This document shows, piece by piece, positions 47,373 to 56,751 of a DNA stretch of 64,000 nt. The notes under the pieces are model-generated. The model had not been told where the DNA came from, searched no databases, and saw nothing but the letters and a program-made list of their open reading frames with translations. A program made the position numbers and the translations under genes. Within the stretch, counting starts at the first letter, position 1. The number at the start of each line of letters is the position of its first letter. The DNA comes from Methylomonas montana (GTDB lineage: Bacteria > Pseudomonadota > Gammaproteobacteria > Methylococcales > Methylomonadaceae), in NCBI RefSeq assembly GCF_030490285.1, contig NZ_CP129884.1, positions 1 to 64,000 of the forward strand, given 5' to 3'.

Positions 47373-47713
47373 TGACGATCCATCCCGGATTCGCCAACAC
47401 CCCCGAACCGCCGTACTATGCGGTGATCTTTTCCTCGCTGCGGACGTCTGGCGACGAAGGCTACGCCGGCACGGCCAAGGCCATGCTCGAGCTTGCCGCC
47501 CGGCAACCTGGGTTTTTGGGCGAAGATAGCGCGCGCGGCGAAGATGGCTTTGGCATTACCGTTTCATATTGGCAGTCCTTGGAGGCGATTTCAAATTGGA
47601 AAGCCAACAGCGAACATTTGGCCGCGCAGCGGCTAGGTAAAACCCGCTGGTACGAACATTTCGAACTGCGTATCGCCAAGGTCGAGCAGACATACGGCAT
47701 GTCATCTACCTAG
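47372..47713 (+). CDS. Antibiotic biosynthesis monooxygenase-domain protein
   Basis: A 113-residue protein with the dimeric ferredoxin-like fold of the ABM family: YYAVIFSSLRTSGDEGY, MLELAARQPGFLGEDSARG, FGITVSYWQSLEAISNWKAN. Such proteins are cofactor-less oxygenases, heme-degrading enzymes or simple stress proteins. It begins at the TAATG overlap with the DinB gene and is followed by a second ABM-like gene, so the three form a likely operon. The substrate is unknown. Confidence 0.9.
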   Translation: MTIHPGFANTPEPPYYAVIFSSLRTSGDEGYAGTAKAMLELAARQPGFLGEDSARGEDGFGITVSYWQSLEAISNWKANSEHLAAQRLGKTRWYEHFELRIAKVEQTYGMSST

Positions 47714-47772
47714 CCAGTCGCGTATCGCGTTTGTCTGGGTATTGTTTTCGATTAGCAGTAATGGGAGAGTCC

Positions 47773-48054
47773 ATGCAGTATGTGTTAATTATTCACGAAG
47801 TCGAAGCCTACCCAGCCTGGAAGGCAATTTTCGACCAAGCGGCGGATATCAGAAAGAATGCCGGCGAAATCAGTTATCGATTGCTGCGCGACGCCAACGA
47901 GGCCAACAACATTGTCCATTTTTCGCAATGGTCCTCGCTGGACAGCGCGAGGCGCTTTTTCGAGTCGCCGGAGCTGGTGGAAATCAGAAAAAAGGCAGGT
48001 GTCAAGGCGCCGGCGTTTATGTATCTCCGGCAGCTTGAGCATGGCGTGCTGTAA
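47773..48054 (+). CDS. Second small ABM-like protein
   Basis: A 93-residue protein with the ABM-fold opening MQYVLIIHEVEAYPAWKAIF and the strand-helix pattern EISYRLLRDANEANNIVHFS and RRFFESPELVEIRKKAGVKAP. The start at 47773 follows GGGAG (47763-47767); an in-frame extension upstream to 47731 lacks a binding site. It lies 59 bp after the monooxygenase-like gene and could be the third gene of the operon. A strong stem-loop lies downstream. Confidence 0.8.
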   Translation: MQYVLIIHEVEAYPAWKAIFDQAADIRKNAGEISYRLLRDANEANNIVHFSQWSSLDSARRFFESPELVEIRKKAGVKAPAFMYLRQLEHGVL

Positions 48055-48105
48055 CGCGGCTTATTCGCCTTGGCAGGCTGCCGCCGACGGCGAGCCGGTT
48101 GGATA

Positions 48106-48151
48106 TTGGTTTCCAACCCCGGGGCGTTTACACCGGGGAGATGGAAACCAA
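48106..48151. terminator. Two-tier stem-loop after the DinB/ABM operon
   Basis: TTGGTTTCCA (48106-48115) pairs with TGGAAACCAA (48142-48151), a perfect 10-bp outer stem. Inside it CCCCGG (48117-48122) pairs with CCGGGG (48133-48138). It is followed by AAAA rather than T-run, so any termination function would be non-canonical. It could be a transcript-end stabiliser, or an extragenic repeat. Confidence 0.5.
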
Positions 48152-48205
48152 AAATTGCTTGCCACCCTAATCGTTTACAAGCCGAATTAAAGCGGCATTG
48201 GGATT

Positions 48206-48595
48206 TTAGTTTTTATTAAATTTATAAACGTCGCCGAACTTGCCTTTTAAGCTCATCGATTTATCGCTTTTTTCCAACAGCGAAAACACGTCGAATTTAT
48301 CGGGTCTACCTAGAATGGCAATTTTTAATTTACCGCCTTCTATTTCGTAACCGACCGGGGATTGGTCGTAAAAAGTCCCTTCGCGGGGAATATGGGTGAT
48401 GGTGACTTTGCCGTCTTTAAACGTCCAGGTATCTTCGCGTTTGATGGTTTCGGTGGTGCTGACCGATTTTTTGGTGTATTCCAGCTTCCAGCTACCTTGC
48501 ACCTCGTCATTGGATTGCAGTGGAATATCCGCCAAAGTCAGGCCGGAAAATACCGATAAGCCCAATACGATAGCGGCCAAATTTGATTTTTTCAT
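48206..48595 (-). CDS. Secreted small protein, lipocalin-like
   Basis: A 129-residue protein with a clear Sec signal (MKKSNLAAIVLGLSVFSGLTLA, cut near residue 22). The mature part reads VQGSWKLEYTKKSV, then EDTWTFKDGKVTITHIPREG and GYEIEGGKLKIAILG, an alternating beta pattern with a G-x-W near the N-terminus, suggesting a lipocalin-like barrel. A strong Shine-Dalgarno GGGGGAG precedes the start. I do not recognise a named family. It is monocistronic, convergent with the DinB operon. Confidence 0.75.
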   Translation of the reverse strand: MKKSNLAAIVLGLSVFSGLTLADIPLQSNDEVQGSWKLEYTKKSVSTTETIKREDTWTFKDGKVTITHIPREGTFYDQSPVGYEIEGGKLKIAILGRPDKFDVFSLLEKSDKSMSLKGKFGDVYKFNKN

Positions 48596-48767
48596 GACTC
48601 CCCCCTTCTTATTATTAATATCGAGAAAATCATTCTACGCTCAGGTTCGCGCAAAGTATCCTTAAATTACCCAGGCAAAATTAAGGGATCGTTGCCTGGG
48701 CGATGTCGAGCGTGGAAATGAGGCCGTCAAAAATGCCGCTACTAGGCAAACACCCGATCGCGGGCGC

Positions 48768-49415
48768 TTACTCGAACGCCAAAATCACTTCGCTTTCCAG
48801 CTTGCCGGCCTCGATCCAGGTATTGACGGCGGGGCAGGCCAACACTGTGTAGACATAAGCTTGGGCCTCGGTATTGGTGGCGAGTTGATAGCTGTGAAAA
48901 CGCAGGGCCACCGGCGCGAACATGGCATCGACGATCGTAAATCGGCCGAATAGCCAGGGGCCGTTTTGGTGATGCTGTTGGCGGTATTGTTGCCAGATTT
49001 GACCGATGCGTTCTATGTCAGGCTGCACGGCTTCGGGTAGCGGTTTGGCTGTGGGCAGCCGGCGGCAGTTCATCCCGCAGTAAGTGCGTAGCGCGGTAAA
49101 ACCGGAATGCATCTCGGCCGCCAATGAGCGAGCGGCGGCTCGTTCCGCAAAGTCTTCCGGCCAGCCTTGAGTTTGTGGAAAGCGCTCGGCCAGATATTCC
49201 AAAATCGCCAGCGAATCCCAAACCTTGAGTTCGCCGTCCAGCAATACCGGCACTTTACCGGTGGGCGAATATTGCAGCAGCTTAGGTTTGGAATCCTCGC
49301 GGTATAAAGGGATTCTGATTTCCTCAAATGCGATGTCGTGATATTTCAAAAATAACCAAGGCCGGAAAGACCAGGAAGAATAATTTTTGTTACCGATGAC
49401 TAAAGCCAGACTCAT
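48768..49415 (-). CDS. Glutathione S-transferase family protein
   Basis: A 215-residue GST. The N-terminal thioredoxin-like domain has the active-site Ser region NKNYSSWSFRPWLFL and the cis-Pro strand TGKVPVLLDGELKVWDSLAILEYLAERFP. The C-terminal all-helical domain includes GPWLFGRFTIVDAMFAP, the conserved Asp N-cap motif. It uses glutathione to conjugate or reduce electrophiles in the cytosol. A clear AAGGAG precedes the start. No operon partner. Confidence 0.93.
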   Translation of the reverse strand: MSLALVIGNKNYSSWSFRPWLFLKYHDIAFEEIRIPLYREDSKPKLLQYSPTGKVPVLLDGELKVWDSLAILEYLAERFPQTQGWPEDFAERAAARSLAAEMHSGFTALRTYCGMNCRRLPTAKPLPEAVQPDIERIGQIWQQYRQQHHQNGPWLFGRFTIVDAMFAPVALRFHSYQLATNTEAQAYVYTVLACPAVNTWIEAGKLESEVILAFE

Positions 49416-49694
49416 GAGCGGAAACTCCTTTGGAAAGCGATGTGTTTAGATAATGACTTCGTATCAATGCCGCCGCAACTAAAAAGTCAGCGGCAGCGCA
49501 TTATGGACGGTTTGGCCGCTGACTATAGCCGTATCCCACGGTAGGGTTCAAGTGCTTGTTAAGCGTTATAGCGATAATTGTCGAATCATCTTGCAGGACT
49601 GCTTTTCGATGTGGCGTTCGCAGGCTAGATAGCTAAAACGCCACGCGGCGAATAGTGCGTTTTGAAAAAGCTAGATGGTGGTAAGGCGCTTGCT
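49416..49694. other. Intergenic with an inverted repeat
   Basis: The gap upstream of the GST gene and downstream of the deaminase gene, both minus strand. GTGGCGTT (49611-49618) and AACGCCAC (49637-49644) form an 8-bp inverted repeat with an 18-nt loop, possibly the deaminase terminator. No gene is seen. Confidence 0.45.
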
Positions 49695-50144
49695 CTAGCA
49701 ACAGGCTTCGCCGATATCCTCGAACCAAATTTGCGGCGATTGTTCGATGAAGCGCCGCATCAATTCGATGCAAGCCGCGTCGTTTAACTCGACGACTTTG
49801 ACGCCGGCTTGTTTTAGCCAATCCAGATGGCCCTCGAAGTTGACCGATTCGCCGACCACCAGCGTGCCGATATTGAATTGCCGGATCAATCCGGAGCAAT
49901 ACCAGCAGGGCGCCAAAGTCGTCACCAGAATCTTGTCGCGGTAATTGGTTTGCCGGCCGGCCTTGCGGAACGCGTCGGTTTCGCCGTGTACCGAAGGGTC
50001 GTTGTCTTGCACCCGCCGATTGCGGCCACGGCCCAACAAGTTGCCATCGGCATCGAATAGGGCCGCGCCGACCGGCACGCCGCCCTCATCAAATCCGGCT
50101 TTAGCCTCGGCAAACGCCACGGCCAGCATCTCGGTATAGTTCAT
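49695..50144 (-). CDS. Nucleoside/cytosine deaminase (CDA superfamily)
   Basis: A 149-residue zinc-dependent deaminase. The catalytic motifs are VHGETDAF (HGE in place of HAE) near residue 53 and LAPCWYCSG (PCxxC) near 78. The overall form matches yeast-type cytosine deaminase/nucleoside deaminase: short, GGVPVGAALFDADGNLLGRG N-terminal strands, and a C-terminal GEACC end. It probably converts cytosine or a related base to its oxo form in pyrimidine salvage. It lies directly next to the IS110 insertion site, but the reading frame is intact. Confidence 0.9.
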   Translation of the reverse strand: MNYTEMLAVAFAEAKAGFDEGGVPVGAALFDADGNLLGRGRNRRVQDNDPSVHGETDAFRKAGRQTNYRDKILVTTLAPCWYCSGLIRQFNIGTLVVGESVNFEGHLDWLKQAGVKVVELNDAACIELMRRFIEQSPQIWFEDIGEACC

Positions 50145-50215
50145 CGCAAATCCTAAAATTGACTAAGTATGCCAAAAAATCCCCTCTCCCTCCGGGAGAG
50201 CAACTGTGTTTAGAG

Positions 50216-51338
<1,123 letters not shown>

Positions 51339-51358
51339 GGCTAGGGTGAGGGGGGAAA

Positions 51359-52228
51359 TTAGATCCAATAAGCCAGCACGATCCCGATAAACACCGCCAG
51401 CCCGAACCAGTTGTTATTCAAAAAAGCCTTGAAGCACTTGGGTTTGTCGAAATGGAAAATCAGCGTTTGCTGGTAAATTGACAGCCCGGCAGCGACGGCC
51501 AAGCCAGCGTAATACGGCCAGCTTAAATATTGCATGAAGCCAACCGTGATCAACAGACCCAGAATGATAACTTGCAGGCCGGCGGTAATTTCCCGCACCC
51601 GCTTGCCGAACAGAATCGCCGTGGATTTGACGCCGATTTTCAAATCGTCGTCGATATCCACCATCGCATACATGGTGTCGTAGACCAGCGCCCACAGCAG
51701 CACCGCCAGATACAGAATCCAGCCGACTAAGGGGATTTCGTTGGTTTGCGCGGCAAACGCCATCGGCACCGCAAAACCGAACGCCGCGCCCAAATAAGCC
51801 TGCGGCAGATGGGTAAAACGTTTCATGAACGGGTAACTGGCCGCCAGAAACGCACCGATAAACGACAAGCCGATGGTGTACCAATTCATCAGCAACACCA
51901 ATCCGAACGCAGTCAGACACAGTACGGCAAACACAATCAATGCTTCCTTAGGCTTAACCTTGCCGGCGGCGATGGGCCGCAACTTGGTTCGGTCGACATG
52001 CGGATCGAAATCCTTGTCGGCATAATCGTTGATCACGCAGCCGGCGGCGCGCATCAACACCACGCCCAACACGAAAACCGTCAACACCAGCGGGTCGGGT
52101 TTGCCATCGCCGGCAATCCACAAGGCCCACAGCGTCGGCCACAGCAATATGAAGATGCCGATAGGTTTATCGAAGCGGGCCAGGAGCCAGTATTGGTGGA
52201 GGCGGTCTTTTATGTTAATTGATGGCAT
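51359..52228 (-). CDS. ubiA: 4-hydroxybenzoate polyprenyltransferase
   Basis: UbiA prenylates 4-hydroxybenzoate, the first membrane step of ubiquinone synthesis. The 289-residue product is an integral membrane protein with about nine TM helices and the two Asp-rich motifs: NDYADKDFD at 67-75, and DTMYAMVDIDDD near 184-195, which coordinate the Mg-pyrophosphate. Length and motifs are normal. The IS110 element sits just beyond its stop codon, within an extragenic repeat, leaving the gene intact. Confidence 0.96.
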   Translation of the reverse strand: MPSINIKDRLHQYWLLARFDKPIGIFILLWPTLWALWIAGDGKPDPLVLTVFVLGVVLMRAAGCVINDYADKDFDPHVDRTKLRPIAAGKVKPKEALIVFAVLCLTAFGLVLLMNWYTIGLSFIGAFLAASYPFMKRFTHLPQAYLGAAFGFAVPMAFAAQTNEIPLVGWILYLAVLLWALVYDTMYAMVDIDDDLKIGVKSTAILFGKRVREITAGLQVIILGLLITVGFMQYLSWPYYAGLAVAAGLSIYQQTLIFHFDKPKCFKAFLNNNWFGLAVFIGIVLAYWI

Positions 52229-52380
52229 GTATTAAATCTTACTTACCGGTATTTGGATGGATAACAATGACAGTTAAAATAACAATTTTGTTGGCATTTC
52301 TGGATCATTGAATTAAACTTTACTTAAGCTGTGAACAAAATTCGGCCCCGTGCCGTGAGGGTCTGTAAAGGCTCCTATAT

Positions 52381-53271
52381 TCACGGCTTTTTCTTTTTCT
52401 GCTTCCCTTGCTCGAAGCGGGTTTCCAGTGTCAAAGGATGGATCTTGTTAAAAAACGTACCTCGTTCCGGGCCAAAATCCAGATCATGAATCTCAGCCAT
52501 TTGTGGCCATAGTAAGTTCAAATAGCGATCCTCTCTCGGCAGCTCCAAACCTGTTTCAGAATGTAAACGTACCTCGTAAATACGCTGCAGAGCCCATAGA
52601 AAATAGTCCACTGCTTGTAGACAGGCTTCGGTTCCGGGGTCCGAGACAGTAATATTCCAAACATCCGTGCCACCACGGGAAAAACCAAAATTGTCTTCGA
52701 AGTCTCGTTCAGCATGTTCGATGGCCTGGGTTAGCGCATGATTTCTATCCTTATGTCCACGCCGAGCAATACAGAGATGGTAAGCATCGGCAAGGCGGTG
52801 AAACTTTGAAAACAACGAACGAACCAACGAATCGTAAAGCGCATTAGGCTGATAGCGATAAAGGCTATCTGATAAGCGTTTGGCCGTTTCCCGCTCAAGT
52901 AAAGCTTGCTTGTCACATGCTACTGCATGAAAACGCAGTGAAGCGCCTTCGTTACGCAGTAGGCTGTAAACCCGATACCGTACCTCTGGTAAATCGTCTT
53001 TAGCATGAAAGGCGTGAGCTGTTTTTTTGCGCTCAGGCTTAAAGGATTCCACACCGGCGAAATAAGGATCGGCGAGTAGCTCCGTCTGCAAAGCCTTCAG
53101 TTTATCCGCGAGTAGCTGAGGATTTTCTACCTCAAGTTTGCCCATGATGAAATAGCGTGAGCATCCCTGTGTTCCAACTATCGGTTTGCCATGGCGCCCG
53201 CCGAACAGGGTTGGGTCGCCTGCTTCATCCACGAAAATAGACAAAACATCGGTTTCAATGGCTTGTGTCAT
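52381..53271 (-). CDS. DUF3800 protein
   Basis: A 296-residue DUF3800 protein. The characteristic N-terminal motif is IFVDEAGDPTLFGG (Asp15, Glu16), and another conserved acidic stretch, DPGTEACLQAVDYFLWALQR, lies near residue 210-230. The pattern of acidic residues on an RNase H-like fold suggests a metal-dependent nuclease, though activity is unproven. DUF3800 genes are common in defence islands. It starts in a 4-bp ATGA overlap with the methyltransferase gene, so the two are co-translated. This is the last gene of a three-gene minus-strand unit. Confidence 0.88.
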   Translation of the reverse strand: MTQAIETDVLSIFVDEAGDPTLFGGRHGKPIVGTQGCSRYFIMGKLEVENPQLLADKLKALQTELLADPYFAGVESFKPERKKTAHAFHAKDDLPEVRYRVYSLLRNEGASLRFHAVACDKQALLERETAKRLSDSLYRYQPNALYDSLVRSLFSKFHRLADAYHLCIARRGHKDRNHALTQAIEHAERDFEDNFGFSRGGTDVWNITVSDPGTEACLQAVDYFLWALQRIYEVRLHSETGLELPREDRYLNLLWPQMAEIHDLDFGPERGTFFNKIHPLTLETRFEQGKQKKKKP

Positions 53272-56200
53272 GCACTTTCCTGGGAGCTATCGGCATGGAA
53301 TGCGTCCGGCCAGCCGCCATGCTCATCAATTACGGCATCGATTTCATTCATCAACCGAATGGTTTCATGCAGGGAAACGATGATTTTTTGGTAATGAACT
53401 ATATCTTCCTCACTCAAAACACGACCTTTGCGGTCTTTTAGCCATTTTTCGCAAACCTTGTAACAACCAATATGAAAACTCCAAACTGCTTCGGGTACGT
53501 TTTCAAAACACTGGTTAGAGTTAATCCATATTGCACCGCCTTTATAGATGGGTTTTTTGGATACGCTGTTATCACCAAAACCTGAGTATTGGGTGATGAA
53601 ATGACTGACCTTATTTGATTCAAGTAAATGCAGATAAACTAGCTCATCTCCGAGTTTGGAAAGTTTTTGGAACACATCAATCGAACCAGGCAAGGGGATT
53701 CGAGGAAAATCAATTTTTAGAAATTCGGAGTAACGACTACGATAACCGGGACTAAAGAGTACTGCATAAATATATTTGAATATGTTTTCTGCACTCAGTT
53801 CAGTAGCGGACTTTTCTGGTTGCCATTCAGCAAAGGAATGACTCAGAGTCGTCCGCAGTGCACTGATAAAGTTGCCTGCAAGATTTGAATATCGCCTTGG
53901 TAAGTCAAGCAGATGGTTGTCTTCAAAATTATCTTTATTTTCTGGATTGCTATAGAGCCAAAGAGGGAAGATATAAGTACGCTCCTTTGTTTTGTTTGAA
54001 ACAAAAGAATCATCAACAACTGTATTTGCCAGAAAAGCATGGTGCCAAGGTAGTTGAGCCAACTGGCGGCAACTACATAAAGCGAGGTTATCGCCCGGCA
54101 GCATATGGCTACTTACTCTAAGTCTCCTATGAACTGCCACATTGGAGTCAAAAATCGTTATTCTTGAAGTAAATGGTCGGTAATCAATTGTTACCAAATG
54201 TTTTTTCCATTCGCCTTCTTTTAACTCACGTTTGGCTTTTTCGTAATTCCATTGGCTTTGGGTGCAAAGTTGCCAGTATTCTCGTGCGTCGGATTCGCTA
54301 CTTGTATTTAAAAATTGTTCTATTTTAAATATTGCTTCCTCTCTGCTCCAGGAAATAGCAAATTGGTCATGAGTGGTAACAACACCTGGTGCAGGATCAC
54401 CGTTTACGGCAAAAATTTTTGGCAAAGACCAACAGGCATTATATTCAACCAGAGCATGGGTATTTTGGGGACGAAACAGATGGAAAGGTTCTACAGGAGT
54501 TAGAATTTCCCAGTGCGGTGTTGGAGTATCAATATTACCCAAATTGCGATACTTAGCTTCACGTTTACCCCAGATGTCCTGGTAACGAACATCAATTTTA
54601 CTATCCGTCATTCTTAAGAAAAGGCCAATAGAAGTTCCTTGGGTAATATCGAAGACGTTTTCGTCTTTATCACCTTCAGGAGTTTTTTCCATTTTTTTAC
54701 TATTTCCATGTAAATCAACAATGCGAATTTTGGGAAAAGATGCCAATAGATGGCAACGCATTCCTTTGAAAGTTGGGTTATCCAGATATGAGTGATCGGT
54801 AATAAAGCCTAGAATACCAAGGCCAGACTCTGAAATACGCATTTCAGCTAGGCGGATAAATTTAACGTAATCGTTTTGAAGCCATTTACCTTGACCGGGC
54901 TTTTGTAGTTCTGGGTAGCCCCGTTTGTAATCGTGGATACGCTCAACGATTTCAAGTGCTTGATTATTGATCGAATGTCCCGAATAGGGAGGATTGCCAA
55001 TAACCAGTGTAAACCGTTGCTCACGTTTAACCTCATTGACCGCTTTTGACTCATGAGCCAACGCCGGAACAAACTCTTCTATTTCTGTTTGTTTTTTATC
55101 ACTTGCGGGTTCGAGTGCATTGGTTAAGAAAACTCGTGCACGTTCGTCGCTGCCGAAACGATAGCCGGTTTCAAATAGCTTCAGGCCAATTTTCATATGG
55201 GCGATGGCATAAGGAGCCATCATTAACTCATAGCCATACAAGCGAGGTAATAAATGCTTGGGTATGTAGTCATTCCAAGCCGCTTCGCGTTGTCTTTCAT
55301 TGAGCCCTTGTTTGCGCCATTTATCGTTTAGGGTACGGAAAATCAGATCAATTACTTCGACCAGAAAGGTTGCAGTGCCTGTAGCTGGGTCGAGAATGAC
55401 GACGAAAGGCGAGTCAGGATCGGTATCTTCAGGGATTTGTATTGCTGGATTAACATGCTTCATTTCCGCCCAGGTACTGGTGGAAGCCAATCCTTCCGCC
55501 AATCCGAATTCTGTTTGCAACAATTCATGCACACTGCGAACGATATACGACACCACTGGTTGCGGGGTATAGAACACGCCACGCTGTACTTTTAGCTTTT
55601 TGTTGTAGGCTGTCAGGAAATGCTCGTAAAAATGTATGACGGGATCTTCACCACGGGTGCGGTTGCCAAAATCCCGCAAGATGGCAGGTAAGTCAGTTTC
55701 TGCACCACGCAGTAGCTCTACGACATCCTGAATCCCCAGTTCGTCAAAGTCGATGCCGCCTTTGCGCCCTCCCACTTTAAGAAAGGTTTGCAGCATTTCT
55801 TTAAGGAATGGATTGGTGACCGGCACCATATCGGTGATATTTTCTGCCAGCAACACGGTGTCGTACCGCCCACCGCTTTTATCTGTCCGGGAAATTGCGG
55901 CGGTTAGCAATCCATAGGTAATAGTTTGAGCATAGGTATCGGCAAAGCTTTCTTCGGTAAGATCGTGAATCAGCGAGGTTTGAAAGGCTTTATGTAAAGT
56001 TCGCAGTGGGCCATTTTCCGCTTCTGCGGCCAACATAGTTTGGGCACGGTCGCGGATATTGCGTGCGAGTTGCGCCAGCACTTCGGCTAAGGCGTCGGCA
56101 GTGCGGATGATATGGCCAATACGATGGCGAAAGGGTTGCTGCCATTGTTTTCGCCAAGTAGTTTGATCATTTGGTTTATCCGGCCAACGTAAATGATCAT

Positions 56201-56702
56201 GCAGAACCTTATCCAGATGGTTCAATTTCAAGGGTGTGTCCGCACCATCCCAGCCCAGCACTCGCAAACTGGGTAAATCTCCGGGCTCTTGATGAAAGTG
56301 AGCAAAAGCAATTTCGCGTTGGTCGCTGTTTTCTTCGCCAAAGGCAGAAATGAATAACAAATCCTGTGTATTCCAAACTGCAGATGTACTTTTATTGGCG
56401 GAGGCACGCTTTTTAACCACCAAGTGACTGAGGATGCGGCGCAGTACCACCACAGGCAGTTTTTTGCTCTCAAACTCAACAAAGAAAATCCCCCAGGGCT
56501 GGCCGCTATATAGAGGACGTAGTTGGTGAATCTGGCTTATCTTAGCGGCATCGCTTGCTTTTATGCCTAGTTCCTCGGGCGAATATTCGAAAGTCAACTC
56601 TTCAAAGCCGTATTCCTGTAATGGCCAATCAAGTTGGTCTTCGAGATAACGGATTAAATCCTCGAAGGTACGAATGGCGCGAAGCTCAACGGTGTTGTGC
56701 AT
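53268..56702 (-). CDS. Large N6-adenine DNA methyltransferase / type ISP-like restriction-modification protein
   Basis: A 1144-residue protein. Residues about 370-640 form an N6-adenine methyltransferase: QRGVFYTPQPVVSYIVRSV at 374, SAM motif I DPATGTATFL at 438-447 (Ala where most relatives have Gly) and catalytic motif IV NPPY at about 570-573. The N-terminal 370 residues and the C-terminal 500 residues resemble the target-recognition and structural parts of type IIG/ISP enzymes. A full helicase motor is absent here; it is supplied by the preceding gene. A segment IFFVEFESKK near residue 75 might be a nuclease fragment but I do not claim it. Composition is AT-richer than the flanking ubiA and hldE genes, a sign of transfer. 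Confidence 0.85.
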   Translation of the reverse strand: MHNTVELRAIRTFEDLIRYLEDQLDWPLQEYGFEELTFEYSPEELGIKASDAAKISQIHQLRPLYSGQPWGIFFVEFESKKLPVVVLRRILSHLVVKKRASANKSTSAVWNTQDLLFISAFGEENSDQREIAFAHFHQEPGDLPSLRVLGWDGADTPLKLNHLDKVLHDHLRWPDKPNDQTTWRKQWQQPFRHRIGHIIRTADALAEVLAQLARNIRDRAQTMLAAEAENGPLRTLHKAFQTSLIHDLTEESFADTYAQTITYGLLTAAISRTDKSGGRYDTVLLAENITDMVPVTNPFLKEMLQTFLKVGGRKGGIDFDELGIQDVVELLRGAETDLPAILRDFGNRTRGEDPVIHFYEHFLTAYNKKLKVQRGVFYTPQPVVSYIVRSVHELLQTEFGLAEGLASTSTWAEMKHVNPAIQIPEDTDPDSPFVVILDPATGTATFLVEVIDLIFRTLNDKWRKQGLNERQREAAWNDYIPKHLLPRLYGYELMMAPYAIAHMKIGLKLFETGYRFGSDERARVFLTNALEPASDKKQTEIEEFVPALAHESKAVNEVKREQRFTLVIGNPPYSGHSINNQALEIVERIHDYKRGYPELQKPGQGKWLQNDYVKFIRLAEMRISESGLGILGFITDHSYLDNPTFKGMRCHLLASFPKIRIVDLHGNSKKMEKTPEGDKDENVFDITQGTSIGLFLRMTDSKIDVRYQDIWGKREAKYRNLGNIDTPTPHWEILTPVEPFHLFRPQNTHALVEYNACWSLPKIFAVNGDPAPGVVTTHDQFAISWSREEAIFKIEQFLNTSSESDAREYWQLCTQSQWNYEKAKRELKEGEWKKHLVTIDYRPFTSRITIFDSNVAVHRRLRVSSHMLPGDNLALCSCRQLAQLPWHHAFLANTVVDDSFVSNKTKERTYIFPLWLYSNPENKDNFEDNHLLDLPRRYSNLAGNFISALRTTLSHSFAEWQPEKSATELSAENIFKYIYAVLFSPGYRSRYSEFLKIDFPRIPLPGSIDVFQKLSKLGDELVYLHLLESNKVSHFITQYSGFGDNSVSKKPIYKGGAIWINSNQCFENVPEAVWSFHIGCYKVCEKWLKDRKGRVLSEEDIVHYQKIIVSLHETIRLMNEIDAVIDEHGGWPDAFHADSSQESA

Positions 56703-56751
56703 GGTGCAGTCCTAAATTTGCTTAGTATTATTGATTAGATTTGGGCAGAGG

